A DNA stretch of 64,000 bases from Kosakonia sp. H02. Its GTDB lineage: Bacteria > Pseudomonadota > Gammaproteobacteria > Enterobacterales > Enterobacteriaceae. This document shows positions 43,851-52,111 of the stretch, piece by piece. The DNA is taken from positions 3,658,001-3,722,000 of the forward strand of contig CP131915.1 in assembly GCA_030704225.1 (NCBI GenBank), in the 5' to 3' direction. The notes under the pieces are model-generated. The model ran no database searches. It worked only from the letters and a program-made list of their open reading frames with translations, and was not told the DNA's origin. The position numbers and the translations under genes were made by a program. How positions within the stretch are numbered: the first letter of the stretch is position 1; every line of letters starts with the position of its first letter.

Positions 43851-43857
43851 AATAGGG

Positions 43858-44196
43858 TCAATGTAACGAAGGGGCTTGATGACGAGTATAAAGTTGGCTG
43901 CACCGGGCACCACGATGTATGGAAGATAAATTCTGCTTTAACGTATCAAGACGTGCCCGTAAATTGCGGGTTATTTCTGCTTCGTTGTCGAGCAACTGTT
44001 TTAACAGAACTTTCAGCTCCTCTTTTTCGCTGGCCGAAAGCGCATCCGTACTGTTATTTAAAATATCCTGCTTCTGAATAACATAACGCGATGCGATTTC
44101 CACGAAGTCATCCCAGCGCTCTTGCCTGGCCATGTCCAGCATCGCCTGGTTCATCTCTAACAACTCGCGATAATACAAAGGAATTGTTTCAGCCAT
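43858..44196 (-). CDS. fliT: flagellar export chaperone FliT
   Basis: 112 residues from ATG 44196, which lies inside the end of fliS with an 8-base overlap. The helical pattern with LYYRELLEMNQAMLDMARQERWDDFVEI near the start is that of FliT. It binds the FliD cap protein and can inhibit FlhDC in Salmonella. A TTG start nine codons upstream is open but unlikely. Confidence 0.88.
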   Translation of the reverse strand: MAETIPLYYRELLEMNQAMLDMARQERWDDFVEIASRYVIQKQDILNNSTDALSASEKEELKVLLKQLLDNEAEITRNLRARLDTLKQNLSSIHRGARCSQLYTRHQAPSLH

Positions 44197-44596
44197 AGCG
44201 CACCCGTTTTTGTACTGGTTCAATTTCCTTCCAGGTTGTCGCCAGCTTCACTAATAAATCATCAACGACTTTTAACGGTTCCGGATCATTGCGTAAATTG
44301 GCTTCTAATAAGGTACGCGACATATATTCGTACATCTGTTCCAGATCGGCGGCAATGCCTTTACCCGTTTCATGATCAAGGGCGGCGCGTAACCCGTTAT
44401 CGATAATATTGATAGCTTTGGAGATCATCTTTCCGCGCTGCGCAACGTTGCCTTTCTCGAAATGGATAGCAGCTTGCAGAATGGCACTGTGCGCACCGTC
44501 AAACAGCATGGTGATTAACTGGTGCGGTGTCGCGCCCGCGAGTTTGCTTTGCAGCGAAACCTGCGCATAGGCGTGAGAACCTTGTGATGCATACAT
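44189..44596 (-). CDS. fliS: flagellin export chaperone FliS
   Basis: 135 residues with AYAQVSLQSKLAGATPHQLITMLFDGAHSAI, the family core, and a C-terminal four-helix bundle. It prevents premature flagellin polymerisation in the cytoplasm. Between fliD (46 bases) and fliT (overlap). Confidence 0.96.
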   Translation of the reverse strand: MYASQGSHAYAQVSLQSKLAGATPHQLITMLFDGAHSAILQAAIHFEKGNVAQRGKMISKAINIIDNGLRAALDHETGKGIAADLEQMYEYMSRTLLEANLRNDPEPLKVVDDLLVKLATTWKEIEPVQKRVRYG

Positions 44597-44642
44597 ATGC
44601 GGCTCCTGAAAGCAGGCCGGTTAAGGCCTGCTGAAATAAAAA

Positions 44643-46121
44643 TTAGAGTGAAGAGAGCAGTGACGTCAGCTGAGTACTCATGCTGTTCAGGTTCGACATC
44701 AGGGAATCCAGGTTCTGGAACTGCACACGGTAAGTTTCAACCTGTGCGTCAATCAGTTTCTGGGTTTTGTCGATCTGCGCTTGTGCAACTTCAGACTGCG
44801 TTTCCAGGCTTTCGGTCGCGGTATCAATGATGCCATCGGTCTTCGTTTTCGAATCACCGAGGTAATTGGTCAAAATCGAACCGAGCGACGTCGCCAGACC
44901 TTCGTTTTCGCCACGCCCGGTGAACATATTGGAGATTTGTTCCGGGTTATCGGCAATCGCTTCATCCAGCGTGTCTTCGTTGAGCGTCATCTGGCCGGTT
45001 GCGGCATCAATAGTGATACCCAAATCAGCCAGTGAGCCGTAAGTGGCATCTGAATCACCGTAAACACCGTTGACCGTGGAGCGGATTTCGCTAACCAGCC
45101 CGCGCAGGGTGGAATCGCCCATCAACGCGCCGCTTTCAGAGCTTTCGGTCGCCACTTCTTCATCATCGAGACCCGACGTATCTGCCGCAACATACTTACT
45201 GGAAGAGGACGTCTGGCTCAGCAATGCGTTGTATTGCTTAACAAAATCTTGCAGGCTGGTTTTGATAGCCGAAGTATCGTTGGTCAGCGTTAACTGCTCT
45301 GCTTCGCCGTTTTCAGAAACGGTTTTCAGGTTCAGCGTCACACCTTCGATGATATCGGTGATGTTGTTAGTCGAACGCGTATAGTCAGAGCCGTCGACGC
45401 GCAATTTGGCGTCCTGCGCATCGGATACAGAGATCATGGCATCAGTCTGACCCGGGTCGTTAATAAGCTGACCCTGGTCGTCATAATGCTGACCACCGTT
45501 TGAGGTATCCAGCACAGCGGCAAGCGATGCGTCGCCGTCAACTTTAACGCTCATCTGCCCGTCAGTACCGGTGGTTTTCGAGCTCAGTACCAGCTGGTAG
45601 CCATCATCGGTACGCTGTACCGAGGCGGTCACGTTGCCTTTCTCTTTGTTGATGGCTTTCGCCACCTGGTTCAGCGACGTTTCATCATCACCCAGCTCAA
45701 CTTCCATTGTTTTGCCGTCGTTCTGCGTGATGGTGATAGTACGCGTGCCACCGGACGTATCAGTACCCAATGCAGTATCTGCGCTGGCCTGCGGTTGCGT
45801 TTTCAGCTTGTGCGCCGCCGCTAACTGCGAAATCGTTACCGAGTGGCTGTCTGCCTGCGCGCCGCTGGTGGCAAGGGCGGTAAAGGCATCGTTCGAGCTG
45901 ACGTTCATTTTGCTGAACGCATCACCGCCCATGGTGGTGACGCTTTTTTGCAGAGACGACATCAGGCTGGAGATTTTGCCCCAGGCTGAGATTTGCGACT
46001 CATATTTACTTTTGAGGTTGGTGTATGGCGTCAGGCGAGTTTGCTCTGCTGCCTTGATCTGTTCCAGCATGGATGCTGTATCAATCCCGCCGGTACCGAC
46101 GCCTAATGATGATATACCCAT
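44643..46121 (-). CDS. fliD: flagellar filament cap protein FliD
   Basis: 492 residues. N-terminal domain GISSLGVGTGGIDTASMLEQIKAAEQTRLTPY, a Thr/Ser/Asp-rich variable centre, and C-terminal coiled region ETYRVQFQNLDSLMSNLNSMSTQLTSLLSSL. FliD caps the filament and guides flagellin insertion. AGGAG precedes ATG 46121. Divergent from fliC across 515 bases, as in E. coli. Confidence 0.96.
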   Translation of the reverse strand: MGISSLGVGTGGIDTASMLEQIKAAEQTRLTPYTNLKSKYESQISAWGKISSLMSSLQKSVTTMGGDAFSKMNVSSNDAFTALATSGAQADSHSVTISQLAAAHKLKTQPQASADTALGTDTSGGTRTITITQNDGKTMEVELGDDETSLNQVAKAINKEKGNVTASVQRTDDGYQLVLSSKTTGTDGQMSVKVDGDASLAAVLDTSNGGQHYDDQGQLINDPGQTDAMISVSDAQDAKLRVDGSDYTRSTNNITDIIEGVTLNLKTVSENGEAEQLTLTNDTSAIKTSLQDFVKQYNALLSQTSSSSKYVAADTSGLDDEEVATESSESGALMGDSTLRGLVSEIRSTVNGVYGDSDATYGSLADLGITIDAATGQMTLNEDTLDEAIADNPEQISNMFTGRGENEGLATSLGSILTNYLGDSKTKTDGIIDTATESLETQSEVAQAQIDKTQKLIDAQVETYRVQFQNLDSLMSNLNSMSTQLTSLLSSL

Positions 46122-46167
46122 TTCTTCTCCTGTCGGAAATGTCTATTTGCGGTGGTTTACTATTAAA

Positions 46168-46194
46168 TAATCGGCGCAGAAAAATAAAAGATGA
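46168..46194 (-). promoter_or_regulatory. candidate sigma-28 promoter of fliDST
   Basis: On the minus strand GCCGATTA (46175-46168) matches 7 of 8 bases of the sigma-28 -10 (GCCGATAA). Eleven bases upstream TCATCTTT matches 5 of 8 of TAAAGTTT. About 46 bases separate it from the fliD start codon. Confidence 0.55.
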
Positions 46195-46540
46195 ATTTTT
46201 TACCGGTGCCGTAATATGGTGAATTGACCAGGATTTCGCGGCTTATTTATAGCAATAACAAGCAATCAGCGCGGGTAAAAACCCTTCCCTTTAAATGACG
46301 TCAGAAATGATGGTAATTCACCCCTTTGCTACCAGGAAGATTATCTCTTCTATATATAAAGGAAGAGAGCTAAAAATTTATCGACGGATCCAGATTAATC
46401 AACAATGCGATATAACAGCAGTTCCGCTGTCAATTCATAAAATAAAGTAAAAACCCGCGCAAAATATCAACGAAATAGCCACAAAAACCCGTTTTAAATC
46501 AAAAAATCGCCGGGGCAGAAAAAAGTTTTCGCTGCAAAAA

Positions 46541-46569
46541 ACTTTAGTCATTTTTTAAAAGGCCGATTT
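46541..46569 (+). promoter_or_regulatory. candidate sigma-28 promoter of fliC
   Basis: ACTTTAG (46541-46547), 14 bases, then GCCGATTT (46562-46569). The -10 is good; the -35 is unlike the usual TAAAGTTT but identical to that found at the same spacing before flgK. It lies 67 bases upstream of the fliC start. Confidence 0.6.
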
Positions 46570-46636
46570 ATTTAGTATGCGAACGAAATGACGCATAACC
46601 ATACTCTGTATAGTAAATTGTGTATAAGGAAACCCC

Positions 46637-47887
46637 ATGTCCCAGGTTATTAATACCAACGCCCTTAGCCTCGTCGCTCAGAACAACCTGAATAAATCTC
46701 AGGGCTCTCTGGGTACCGCAATTCAGCGTCTGTCTTCTGGTCTGCGTATTAACAGCGCAAAAGACGATGCAGCAGGTCAGGCGATCTCTAACCGTTTCAC
46801 CGCTAACATCAACGGCCTGAGCCAGGCTTCCCGTAACGCCAACGATGGTATCTCCATTGCGCAGACCACTGAAGGCGCGTTGAACGAAATCAACGACAAC
46901 CTGCAAAACATCCGTCGTCTGTCTGTACAGGCGCAGAACGGTACTAACTCTGATTCTGACCGTCAGTCCATCCAGGACGAAATCGACGCGCGTCTGTCTG
47001 AGATCAACCGTATCTCTGAACAAACTGAATTCAACGGCGTGAAAGTTCTGAGCAAAGACCAGAGCCTGTCTATTCAGGTTGGTTCTAACGATGGCCAGAC
47101 TATCGATATCGAACTGAGCAAAATGGATTCCAGCACTCTGAGCATGGACGGTTTCACCGTTGCCAGCGGTGTTGATACCACCAAACTGACTGCTTCAACT
47201 GACATCAATGTTAAAGTTGCCGTTGCCGATGACCTGAGCAACGTGGTTGAAGGTAGTGGCGGTACCGTTACTGCAACTGAAGTGGTATCTGGCTCTGACG
47301 GTAAAGCTTACGTTGTTGGTGACGACGGTCAATACTACGAAGCACGCGCTAACGCCCAGGGTGACGGTCTTGAGTGGAATTCCACGGCTCCGGCAACCAT
47401 TGGCGCTGATGTCACCATGAGCGCTGATAAAACGGGTTCTTCTGTTGAAGCTGCTCAGACCGCTCAAATGGGTACTGTTACTGAAGACCTGATGACCGAT
47501 GGCGCAGGTAACTTCTACCTGCAAGACGCTACCAGCGGCAATGTGTACGCAGTTACTTCGGACGAAACGGGTGTTATTACCAAAGGTGAAAAACTGTCTA
47601 CCGCTCAGGCAACTGACGATCCGCTGACCAAAATCGATGACGCGCTGGCGCAGGTTGATGAAATGCGTTCTGGTCTGGGTGCGGTACAGAACCGTTTCGC
47701 TTCTGTAATCAGCAACCTGAACAACACCGTTAACAACCTGTCTGAATCTCGCTCCCGTATCCTGGATGCTGACTTCGCTTCTGAAGTTTCTGAAATGAGC
47801 CGCGCGAACATTCTCCAGTCTGCTGGTACTACCGTACTGGCTCAGGCTAACCAGGTTCCGCAGAACGTACTGTCTCTGCTGCGTTAA
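46637..47887 (+). CDS. fliC: flagellin FliC
   Basis: 416 residues. Conserved N-terminal D0/D1 (about 1-170, SQVINTNALSLVAQNNLNKSQ, RLSSGLRINSAKDDAAGQAIS) and C-terminal D1/D0 (about 325-416, ending ANQVPQNVLSLLR) enclose a variable centre of about 150 residues that is Asp/Ser/Thr/Val-rich. The gene uses the codon set of highly expressed genes (CTG, GGT, CGT, AAC), and AAGGAAA precedes the ATG. It stands alone between a sigma-28-like promoter and a strong terminator. Confidence 0.98.
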   Translation: MSQVINTNALSLVAQNNLNKSQGSLGTAIQRLSSGLRINSAKDDAAGQAISNRFTANINGLSQASRNANDGISIAQTTEGALNEINDNLQNIRRLSVQAQNGTNSDSDRQSIQDEIDARLSEINRISEQTEFNGVKVLSKDQSLSIQVGSNDGQTIDIELSKMDSSTLSMDGFTVASGVDTTKLTASTDINVKVAVADDLSNVVEGSGGTVTATEVVSGSDGKAYVVGDDGQYYEARANAQGDGLEWNSTAPATIGADVTMSADKTGSSVEAAQTAQMGTVTEDLMTDGAGNFYLQDATSGNVYAVTSDETGVITKGEKLSTAQATDDPLTKIDDALAQVDEMRSGLGAVQNRFASVISNLNNTVNNLSESRSRILDADFASEVSEMSRANILQSAGTTVLAQANQVPQNVLSLLR

Positions 47888-47925
47888 TTTCTGGTGCTTA
47901 AGGCAGGTTTCCCTGCCTTATCATT

Positions 47926-47956
47926 CAACCGCCCACGCTATTGGGCGGTTTTTTTG
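47926..47956 (+). terminator. terminator of fliC
   Basis: ACCGCCCA and TGGGCGGT pair around CGCTAT-type loop sequence and seven T follow. A smaller AAGGCAGG/CCTGCCTT hairpin at 47900-47919 precedes it. Confidence 0.85.
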
Positions 47957-48028
47957 TATCTGCGGTTTGTGCATTCCCTCCCTTTCCTTTCATCCACCAC
48001 AACGCTGCCTGGAGTATTGCGTAGCCTT

Positions 48029-48113
48029 GTAGGTCGGATAAGGCGTTAGCCGCCATCCGGCGAAATGCCCGGAGCACTGATGCCTGATGGCGCTTCGCTT
48101 ATCAGGCCTACGG
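48029..48113. repeat. REP/BIME element
   Basis: Two facing REP-like units: GTAGGTCGGATAAGGCG...CGCCATCCGGC and GCCTGATGGCGC-TTCG-CTTATCAGGC, ending CCTACGG. This is the enterobacterial bacterial interspersed mosaic element, here downstream of fliC. Confidence 0.85.
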
Positions 48114-48125
48114 ACCATTCAGCCA

Positions 48126-48390
48126 TACAGCCGTTATTTATTAGCGCGAATCTTACAGCGATGGGGTTGAGTCCCCGCCGAAATCGGCGAACCGAAGCGT
48201 GAATGACAAGGTCTGGACGCCAGGGATGGCGGCCAGAGGCGAACCGAGACAGGAGCGAGTCCCGGTACGGGGCGAGTAAGTCGAGTCGAGCCGACCGCAG
48301 GCAGACACGCGGGAGGTGAGCGCAGTGCGAAGCACCGATTTCCCTGCGGGGCCGCGGGGATTGACAAGGGGAGCGCGGTGCTCCCCTTGT
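48126..48390. repeat. GC-rich structured noncoding element, origin unknown
   Basis: About 265 bases of dense, hairpin-forming, GC-rich sequence without a plausible gene. The right end is a perfect 11-bp inverted repeat ACAAGGGGAGC/GCTCCCCTTGT (48364-48390) with a 5-base loop. Internal hairpins form around CTGG-CGCCAGG-type and TCCCGGTACGGGG sequences. I recall similar sequence recurring in Klebsiella and Enterobacter genomes, which would make it a dispersed repeat, but I cannot verify that here. Open frames in it (for example on the minus strand from 48612) are low-complexity and not credible genes. Confidence 0.5.
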
Positions 48391-48400
48391 CCCGTTCACC

Positions 48401-48538
48401 GTATGTAGCGCTTCTGAAACTACTGAACGCCTGGTGAACGGAACCATTCCACAGCCGTTACATACATGCGTATGTAGCGCTTCTGAAACTACTGAACGCC
48501 TGGTGAACGGAACCATTCCACAGCCGTTACATACATGC
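48401..48538. repeat. two perfect tandem copies of a 69-bp repeat
   Basis: Copy 1 is 48401-48469 and copy 2 is 48470-48538, identical over 69 bases. Each begins GTATGTAGCGC and ends TACATACATGC, so GTATGTA and TACATAC are terminal inverted repeats. The CCGTTCACC just before copy 1 (48392-48400) is the complement of GGTGAACGG inside each copy. Confidence 0.95.
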
Positions 48539-48574
48539 CGGATGGCGCCCCCCCAACCCCAAACAACAGGCAAC

Positions 48575-48609
48575 AAAAAAGCCCTTCCCGTTGCCGGGAA
48601 AGGCTTTTT
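48575..48609. terminator. terminator of the leftward mot-che operon
   Basis: AAAAAAGCCCTTCCCG-TTG-CCGGGAAAGGCTTTTT has one mismatch in the stem. On the minus strand it ends in TTTTTT, 22 bases after the cheW stop; the + strand also has five T. Confidence 0.85.
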
Positions 48610-48630
48610 CACACTAAAAGGAGGAGTGAC

Positions 48631-49137
48631 TTAGAAAGAGGCTTCGGTCACGCGCTCAATCAATTCCATCTCTTCGCTGTTCAGCAGCTTCTCGATATCA
48701 ACCAGAATCAGCATACGTTCATCCAGCGAGCCGAGGCCCAGCAGATACTGCGTGGAGAGGGTTACGGTATATTCCGGTGCAGGTTTGATCTGCGCGGCGT
48801 TCAGCGCCAGCACATCAGACACGCCGTCAACCACGATACCCACCACGCGGCCGCTATCGAGGCTCAGCACAATCACCACGGTATTGTGATCAAACTCAGC
48901 GGAACCCAGGATAAACTTCACGCGCAAATCGACAATCGGCACAATCACGCCGCGCAGGTTGGTCACACCGGCGATAAAATCCGGCGTATTCGCAATGCGC
49001 GTCACGCGATCGTAACCGCGGATCTCTTGCACTTTCAGGATCTCAATCCCGTACTCTTCATTGCCGAGGGTGAAAACCAGGAATTCATTCCCGGTATTGT
49101 CGCCGGTAAGCTGTTTGTCTGTGTCAGATAAATTCAT
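48631..49137 (-). CDS. cheW: chemotaxis coupling protein CheW
   Basis: 168 residues, E. coli length 167, with NEFLVFTLGNEEYGIEILKVQEIRGYD and NLRGVIVPIVDLRVKF. It couples the receptor to CheA. It is the last gene of the leftward operon, 38 bases after cheA. In E. coli tar-tap-cheRBYZ follow; here cheR is 11 kb away on the other strand. Confidence 0.98.
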   Translation of the reverse strand: MNLSDTDKQLTGDNTGNEFLVFTLGNEEYGIEILKVQEIRGYDRVTRIANTPDFIAGVTNLRGVIVPIVDLRVKFILGSAEFDHNTVVIVLSLDSGRVVGIVVDGVSDVLALNAAQIKPAPEYTVTLSTQYLLGLGSLDERMLILVDIEKLLNSEEMELIERVTEASF

Positions 49138-49175
49138 CTCATCACCTATTCAAAAATTCTTTTCGCACGTTGCTG

Positions 49176-51152
49176 TCAGCGGGCTTTCGCGCTTTTTGCC
49201 AACGTCGTTAACACGGCCACATCCAGAATCAGTGCCACACTGCCGTCGCCAAGAATGGTCGCTGCGGAAATACCCGGAATTTTGCGGTAGTTCTGCTCAA
49301 GGTTTTTCACCACCACCTGGTGTTGACCAATCAACTGATCGACCAGCAAGGCATAGCGGCTACCGGCGCTCTGGACGATCACGGCAATCCCTTCGCTGAT
49401 GTCGTAATCCGCTTCGTGAACGCCAAACAGCGTGCCCAACTCAACCAACGGCAGATACTCTTCACGCACCTGCAACATGCGTTCGCCACCGGTCATGCGG
49501 TGCAGCGTATTTTCAGAGAGCATCAGGGATTCCATCATGCTGCCCAGCGGCAGAACGTAGATTTCAGAACCGACACGCACTGACATGCCATCAAGAATGG
49601 CCAGCGTTAACGGCAGAATGATGCGGATCTTCGAACCGCGTCCGTGGTCAGAGTGGATCGTCACATGGCCGCCCATCTCCTGGATATTACGGCGCACCAC
49701 GTCCATGCCGACGCCACGACCTGAAACATCGGTCACTTTTTCGGCGGTGGAGAAGCCCGGGGCGAAAATCAGCATCCAGACATCTTCATCACTCATGTTG
49801 TCGCTGATGGCCATCCCCTGCTGCTGTGCGCGGGCGAGGATCTTCTCGCGGTTCAGGCCTGCGCCATCATCGGTAACTTCAATGATGATATTGCCGCCAT
49901 GATGTTCCGCCGAGAGCACCAGGTTCCCTTTGTCGGCTTTGCCGTTTGCCCGGCGAACTTCCACCGGTTCAATCCCATGATCGAGGCTGTTTCGCACCAG
50001 GTGCGTCAGCGGATCGACAATCTGTTCAATCAGGCGCTTATCCAGCTCAGCGGAACCGCCGACCAGCGTCAGCTCCACTTCTTTATTCAGCTTACCGGCG
50101 AGATCGTGCACCAGGCGCGGGAAGCGGCTAAAGACATAATCCATAGGCATCATGCGAATGGACATGACCGATTCCTGCAAATCGCGGGCATTACGTTCTA
50201 ACTGGCCGATGGTGCTCAGCAACGTGTCGTGGGTCGAGGAATCCAGCACGCCGGAAAGCTGAGAAAGCATCGCCTGGGTGATGATAAGCTCGCCGACCTG
50301 GTTGATTATCTGGTCGACCTTCTCCACCGCCACACGGATGCTGCTGGCTTCCGCCTGCTGCGGTTTCGCGCGGTTATTCTCCGGGCGCGTGGTACGGGGC
50401 GCGGGCGCAGCGTTTGCTTGCGCGGGTGCTTGCGTTTCACTGGCGGGAACGGGCGCTTCTTCAGCGGGAGCCGGAGAAATCGCAATCTGATCGGGTTCCA
50501 GAATAAAACACAGCACGGCGAGGATATCGTCAGCCGTGGCGGTAGTTTCCAGGATCAGTTGCACGTTCTCTTTTTCGATCTGCACGGCGCTAACGCGGCC
50601 CAGGTTGCCGAGCTCATCAAGCAACGGCTGCTGATCGTCTTCTTTAATATTGTTCAGCACCACCAGTAAACGCCCGTCATCGGGCTTCGGCGCTGCCGCT
50701 ACCGGTGCCGCAGCGGGTTCCGCCATCGCGGGCGTGACAACCTCTGCGGGCAAGCTCGACGGTTCTGCGCTATCAAGAGCAATCTGGCGCAGCGCTTCAC
50801 AAATATAGAGGAAGGTTTCCTGATCGGGTTCTGCGGAGGCTTTATAGGCGTCCAGTTGGTCCTGCATAATATCTTTGCTCTCCAGAAACAGATCGCGGAT
50901 CGGGTCGTTAATCTGCAATTTACCGCTACGCACATCATCCAGCAGGTTTTCCAGGATATGCATGGTTTGTTGTAAAACAGAGAAACCGAACGTGCCCGCC
51001 CCGCCTTTTATGGAGTGCGCGGCACGAAATATGGCATTCAGGACTTCTCTGTCCGGTGAGTCGAGATCGAGTTCCAGCAGATACTTTTCCATATCTGCCA
51101 TCAGCTCATCCGCCTCATCGAAAAAGGCCTGATAAAAATCGCTAATATCCAT
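49176..51152 (-). CDS. cheA: chemotaxis histidine kinase CheA
   Basis: 658 residues from ATG 51152, which shares its first base with the motB stop; a GTG one codon earlier is an alternative. Domains: HPt P1 with phospho-His46 (AAHSIKGGAGTFG), CheY/CheB-binding P2 (about 160-230), dimerisation P3, ATPase P4 with LVRNSLDHGIE, DDGAGLN and SGRGVGMDVV, and CheW-like P5. It phosphorylates CheY and CheB. All key motifs are intact. Confidence 0.98.
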   Translation of the reverse strand: MDISDFYQAFFDEADELMADMEKYLLELDLDSPDREVLNAIFRAAHSIKGGAGTFGFSVLQQTMHILENLLDDVRSGKLQINDPIRDLFLESKDIMQDQLDAYKASAEPDQETFLYICEALRQIALDSAEPSSLPAEVVTPAMAEPAAAPVAAAPKPDDGRLLVVLNNIKEDDQQPLLDELGNLGRVSAVQIEKENVQLILETTATADDILAVLCFILEPDQIAISPAPAEEAPVPASETQAPAQANAAPAPRTTRPENNRAKPQQAEASSIRVAVEKVDQIINQVGELIITQAMLSQLSGVLDSSTHDTLLSTIGQLERNARDLQESVMSIRMMPMDYVFSRFPRLVHDLAGKLNKEVELTLVGGSAELDKRLIEQIVDPLTHLVRNSLDHGIEPVEVRRANGKADKGNLVLSAEHHGGNIIIEVTDDGAGLNREKILARAQQQGMAISDNMSDEDVWMLIFAPGFSTAEKVTDVSGRGVGMDVVRRNIQEMGGHVTIHSDHGRGSKIRIILPLTLAILDGMSVRVGSEIYVLPLGSMMESLMLSENTLHRMTGGERMLQVREEYLPLVELGTLFGVHEADYDISEGIAVIVQSAGSRYALLVDQLIGQHQVVVKNLEQNYRKIPGISAATILGDGSVALILDVAVLTTLAKSAKAR

Positions 51153-52111
51153 CACTTGATCTCCTCAGGAGCGCTTTTTACGCGGGGTTCAGCCGCCACT
51201 GCGCCGCGGGTTGGCCGGGCAGCATTGGTCGCCGGGGCTTTCTGGCTCGCGGGAGACGAAACCAGGGTGTCACGTAAAAGCACGTCTTCTTGCATGATCT
51301 GTTTTTCTTTCTGCTGGCTTAACACCAGGATACTGATACGACGGTTGATAGGATCGGCCGCATCGGAGCCGGCCTGCATCATGGTGTCTGCCGTTCCTAT
51401 CACCCGAATGAATTTTTTACTGGCAAGCCCGGCAGCGGCCAGAATGCGTCGCGACGCATTGGCACGATCGGAAGAGAGCTCCCAGTTGCTGTAGCCCTGT
51501 TCGCCATTGGCGTAGGGAAGTGAGTCCGTATGGCCGGTCAGAATGATGCGGTTAGACATATCGTTGAGCACCGGCACCAGCGCTTGCAGAATATTCACCA
51601 TATAGCTTTCCGGCGTTGGACGACCAACCTTAAACATCGGCCGGTCGGCGCTGTCGGTGATTTGCAGTAACAGCCCATCATTGGTGAGGGAAAGCCGCAG
51701 GTTGGAGGTGAAGTTATTCAGCCGCGGGTCGACCTCAATCAGGCTTTCCAGCTTTTCTCTGGCCCGTTTCAGGTTGGCTTCGCTCTTTTTCGCATCCAGT
51801 TTCTGAAGGGTTTTCTTGAACACTTCGCCATCTTGCTTGAGCGCATCATCCCCGCCGCCGGGGATCAGGCTGTCGCTAAGACTTGCGTTGGGGCCATTTG
51901 CCAGCGTGTTTTTAAGCGGTACTTTGAAGTACTCGGCAATTTGCTGGCGCTGCTCCGGGCTGGAAGATGAGAGCAACCACATCACGAGGAAAAAGGCCAT
52001 CATCGCGGTCATAAAGTCCGCGTAGGCAATTTTCCATGAGCCGCCGTGCGAACCATGCGCTTTTTTTATGGTCTTGCGAACGACGATGGTTTCGCCAGGC
52101 TTCTTTTTCAT
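51152..52111 (-). CDS. motB: flagellar stator protein MotB
   Basis: 319 residues. One membrane helix (about 29-50) carries the proton-binding Asp32 in YADFMTAMMAFFLVMW, and the OmpA-type peptidoglycan-binding domain lies at about 150-260 (LTGHTDSLPYANGEQGYSNWELSSDRA). Asp32 with the MotA context indicates a proton-driven stator. The start overlaps motA by four bases. Confidence 0.97.
   Translation of the reverse strand: MKKKPGETIVVRKTIKKAHGSHGGSWKIAYADFMTAMMAFFLVMWLLSSSSPEQRQQIAEYFKVPLKNTLANGPNASLSDSLIPGGGDDALKQDGEVFKKTLQKLDAKKSEANLKRAREKLESLIEVDPRLNNFTSNLRLSLTNDGLLLQITDSADRPMFKVGRPTPESYMVNILQALVPVLNDMSNRIILTGHTDSLPYANGEQGYSNWELSSDRANASRRILAAAGLASKKFIRVIGTADTMMQAGSDAADPINRRISILVLSQQKEKQIMQEDVLLRDTLVSSPASQKAPATNAARPTRGAVAAEPRVKSAPEEIK

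Larger units (their letters stand above)
46122..46636. other. fliD-fliC divergent promoter region
   Basis: 515 bases without a gene. Two sigma-28-like -10 elements are visible, one for each direction (46168-46175 and 46562-46569). The middle is AT-rich with an imperfect CTCTTC/GAAGAG inverted repeat near 46350-46377. Confidence 0.55.

Noticed and set aside
46122..46636. Hin-type invertible promoter for flagellin phase variation
   Set aside because: No hin-like recombinase gene, fljB/fljA pair or hix-like inverted repeats are seen near fliC.
48401..48538. CRISPR array
   Set aside because: The two copies are directly adjacent, with no unique spacers between them.
48046..48612. Leftward frame of 188 codons with an internal amino-acid repeat
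   Set aside because: It runs through the REP element, the GC-rich element and the 69-bp repeats; the repeat in the translation is just the DNA repeat.
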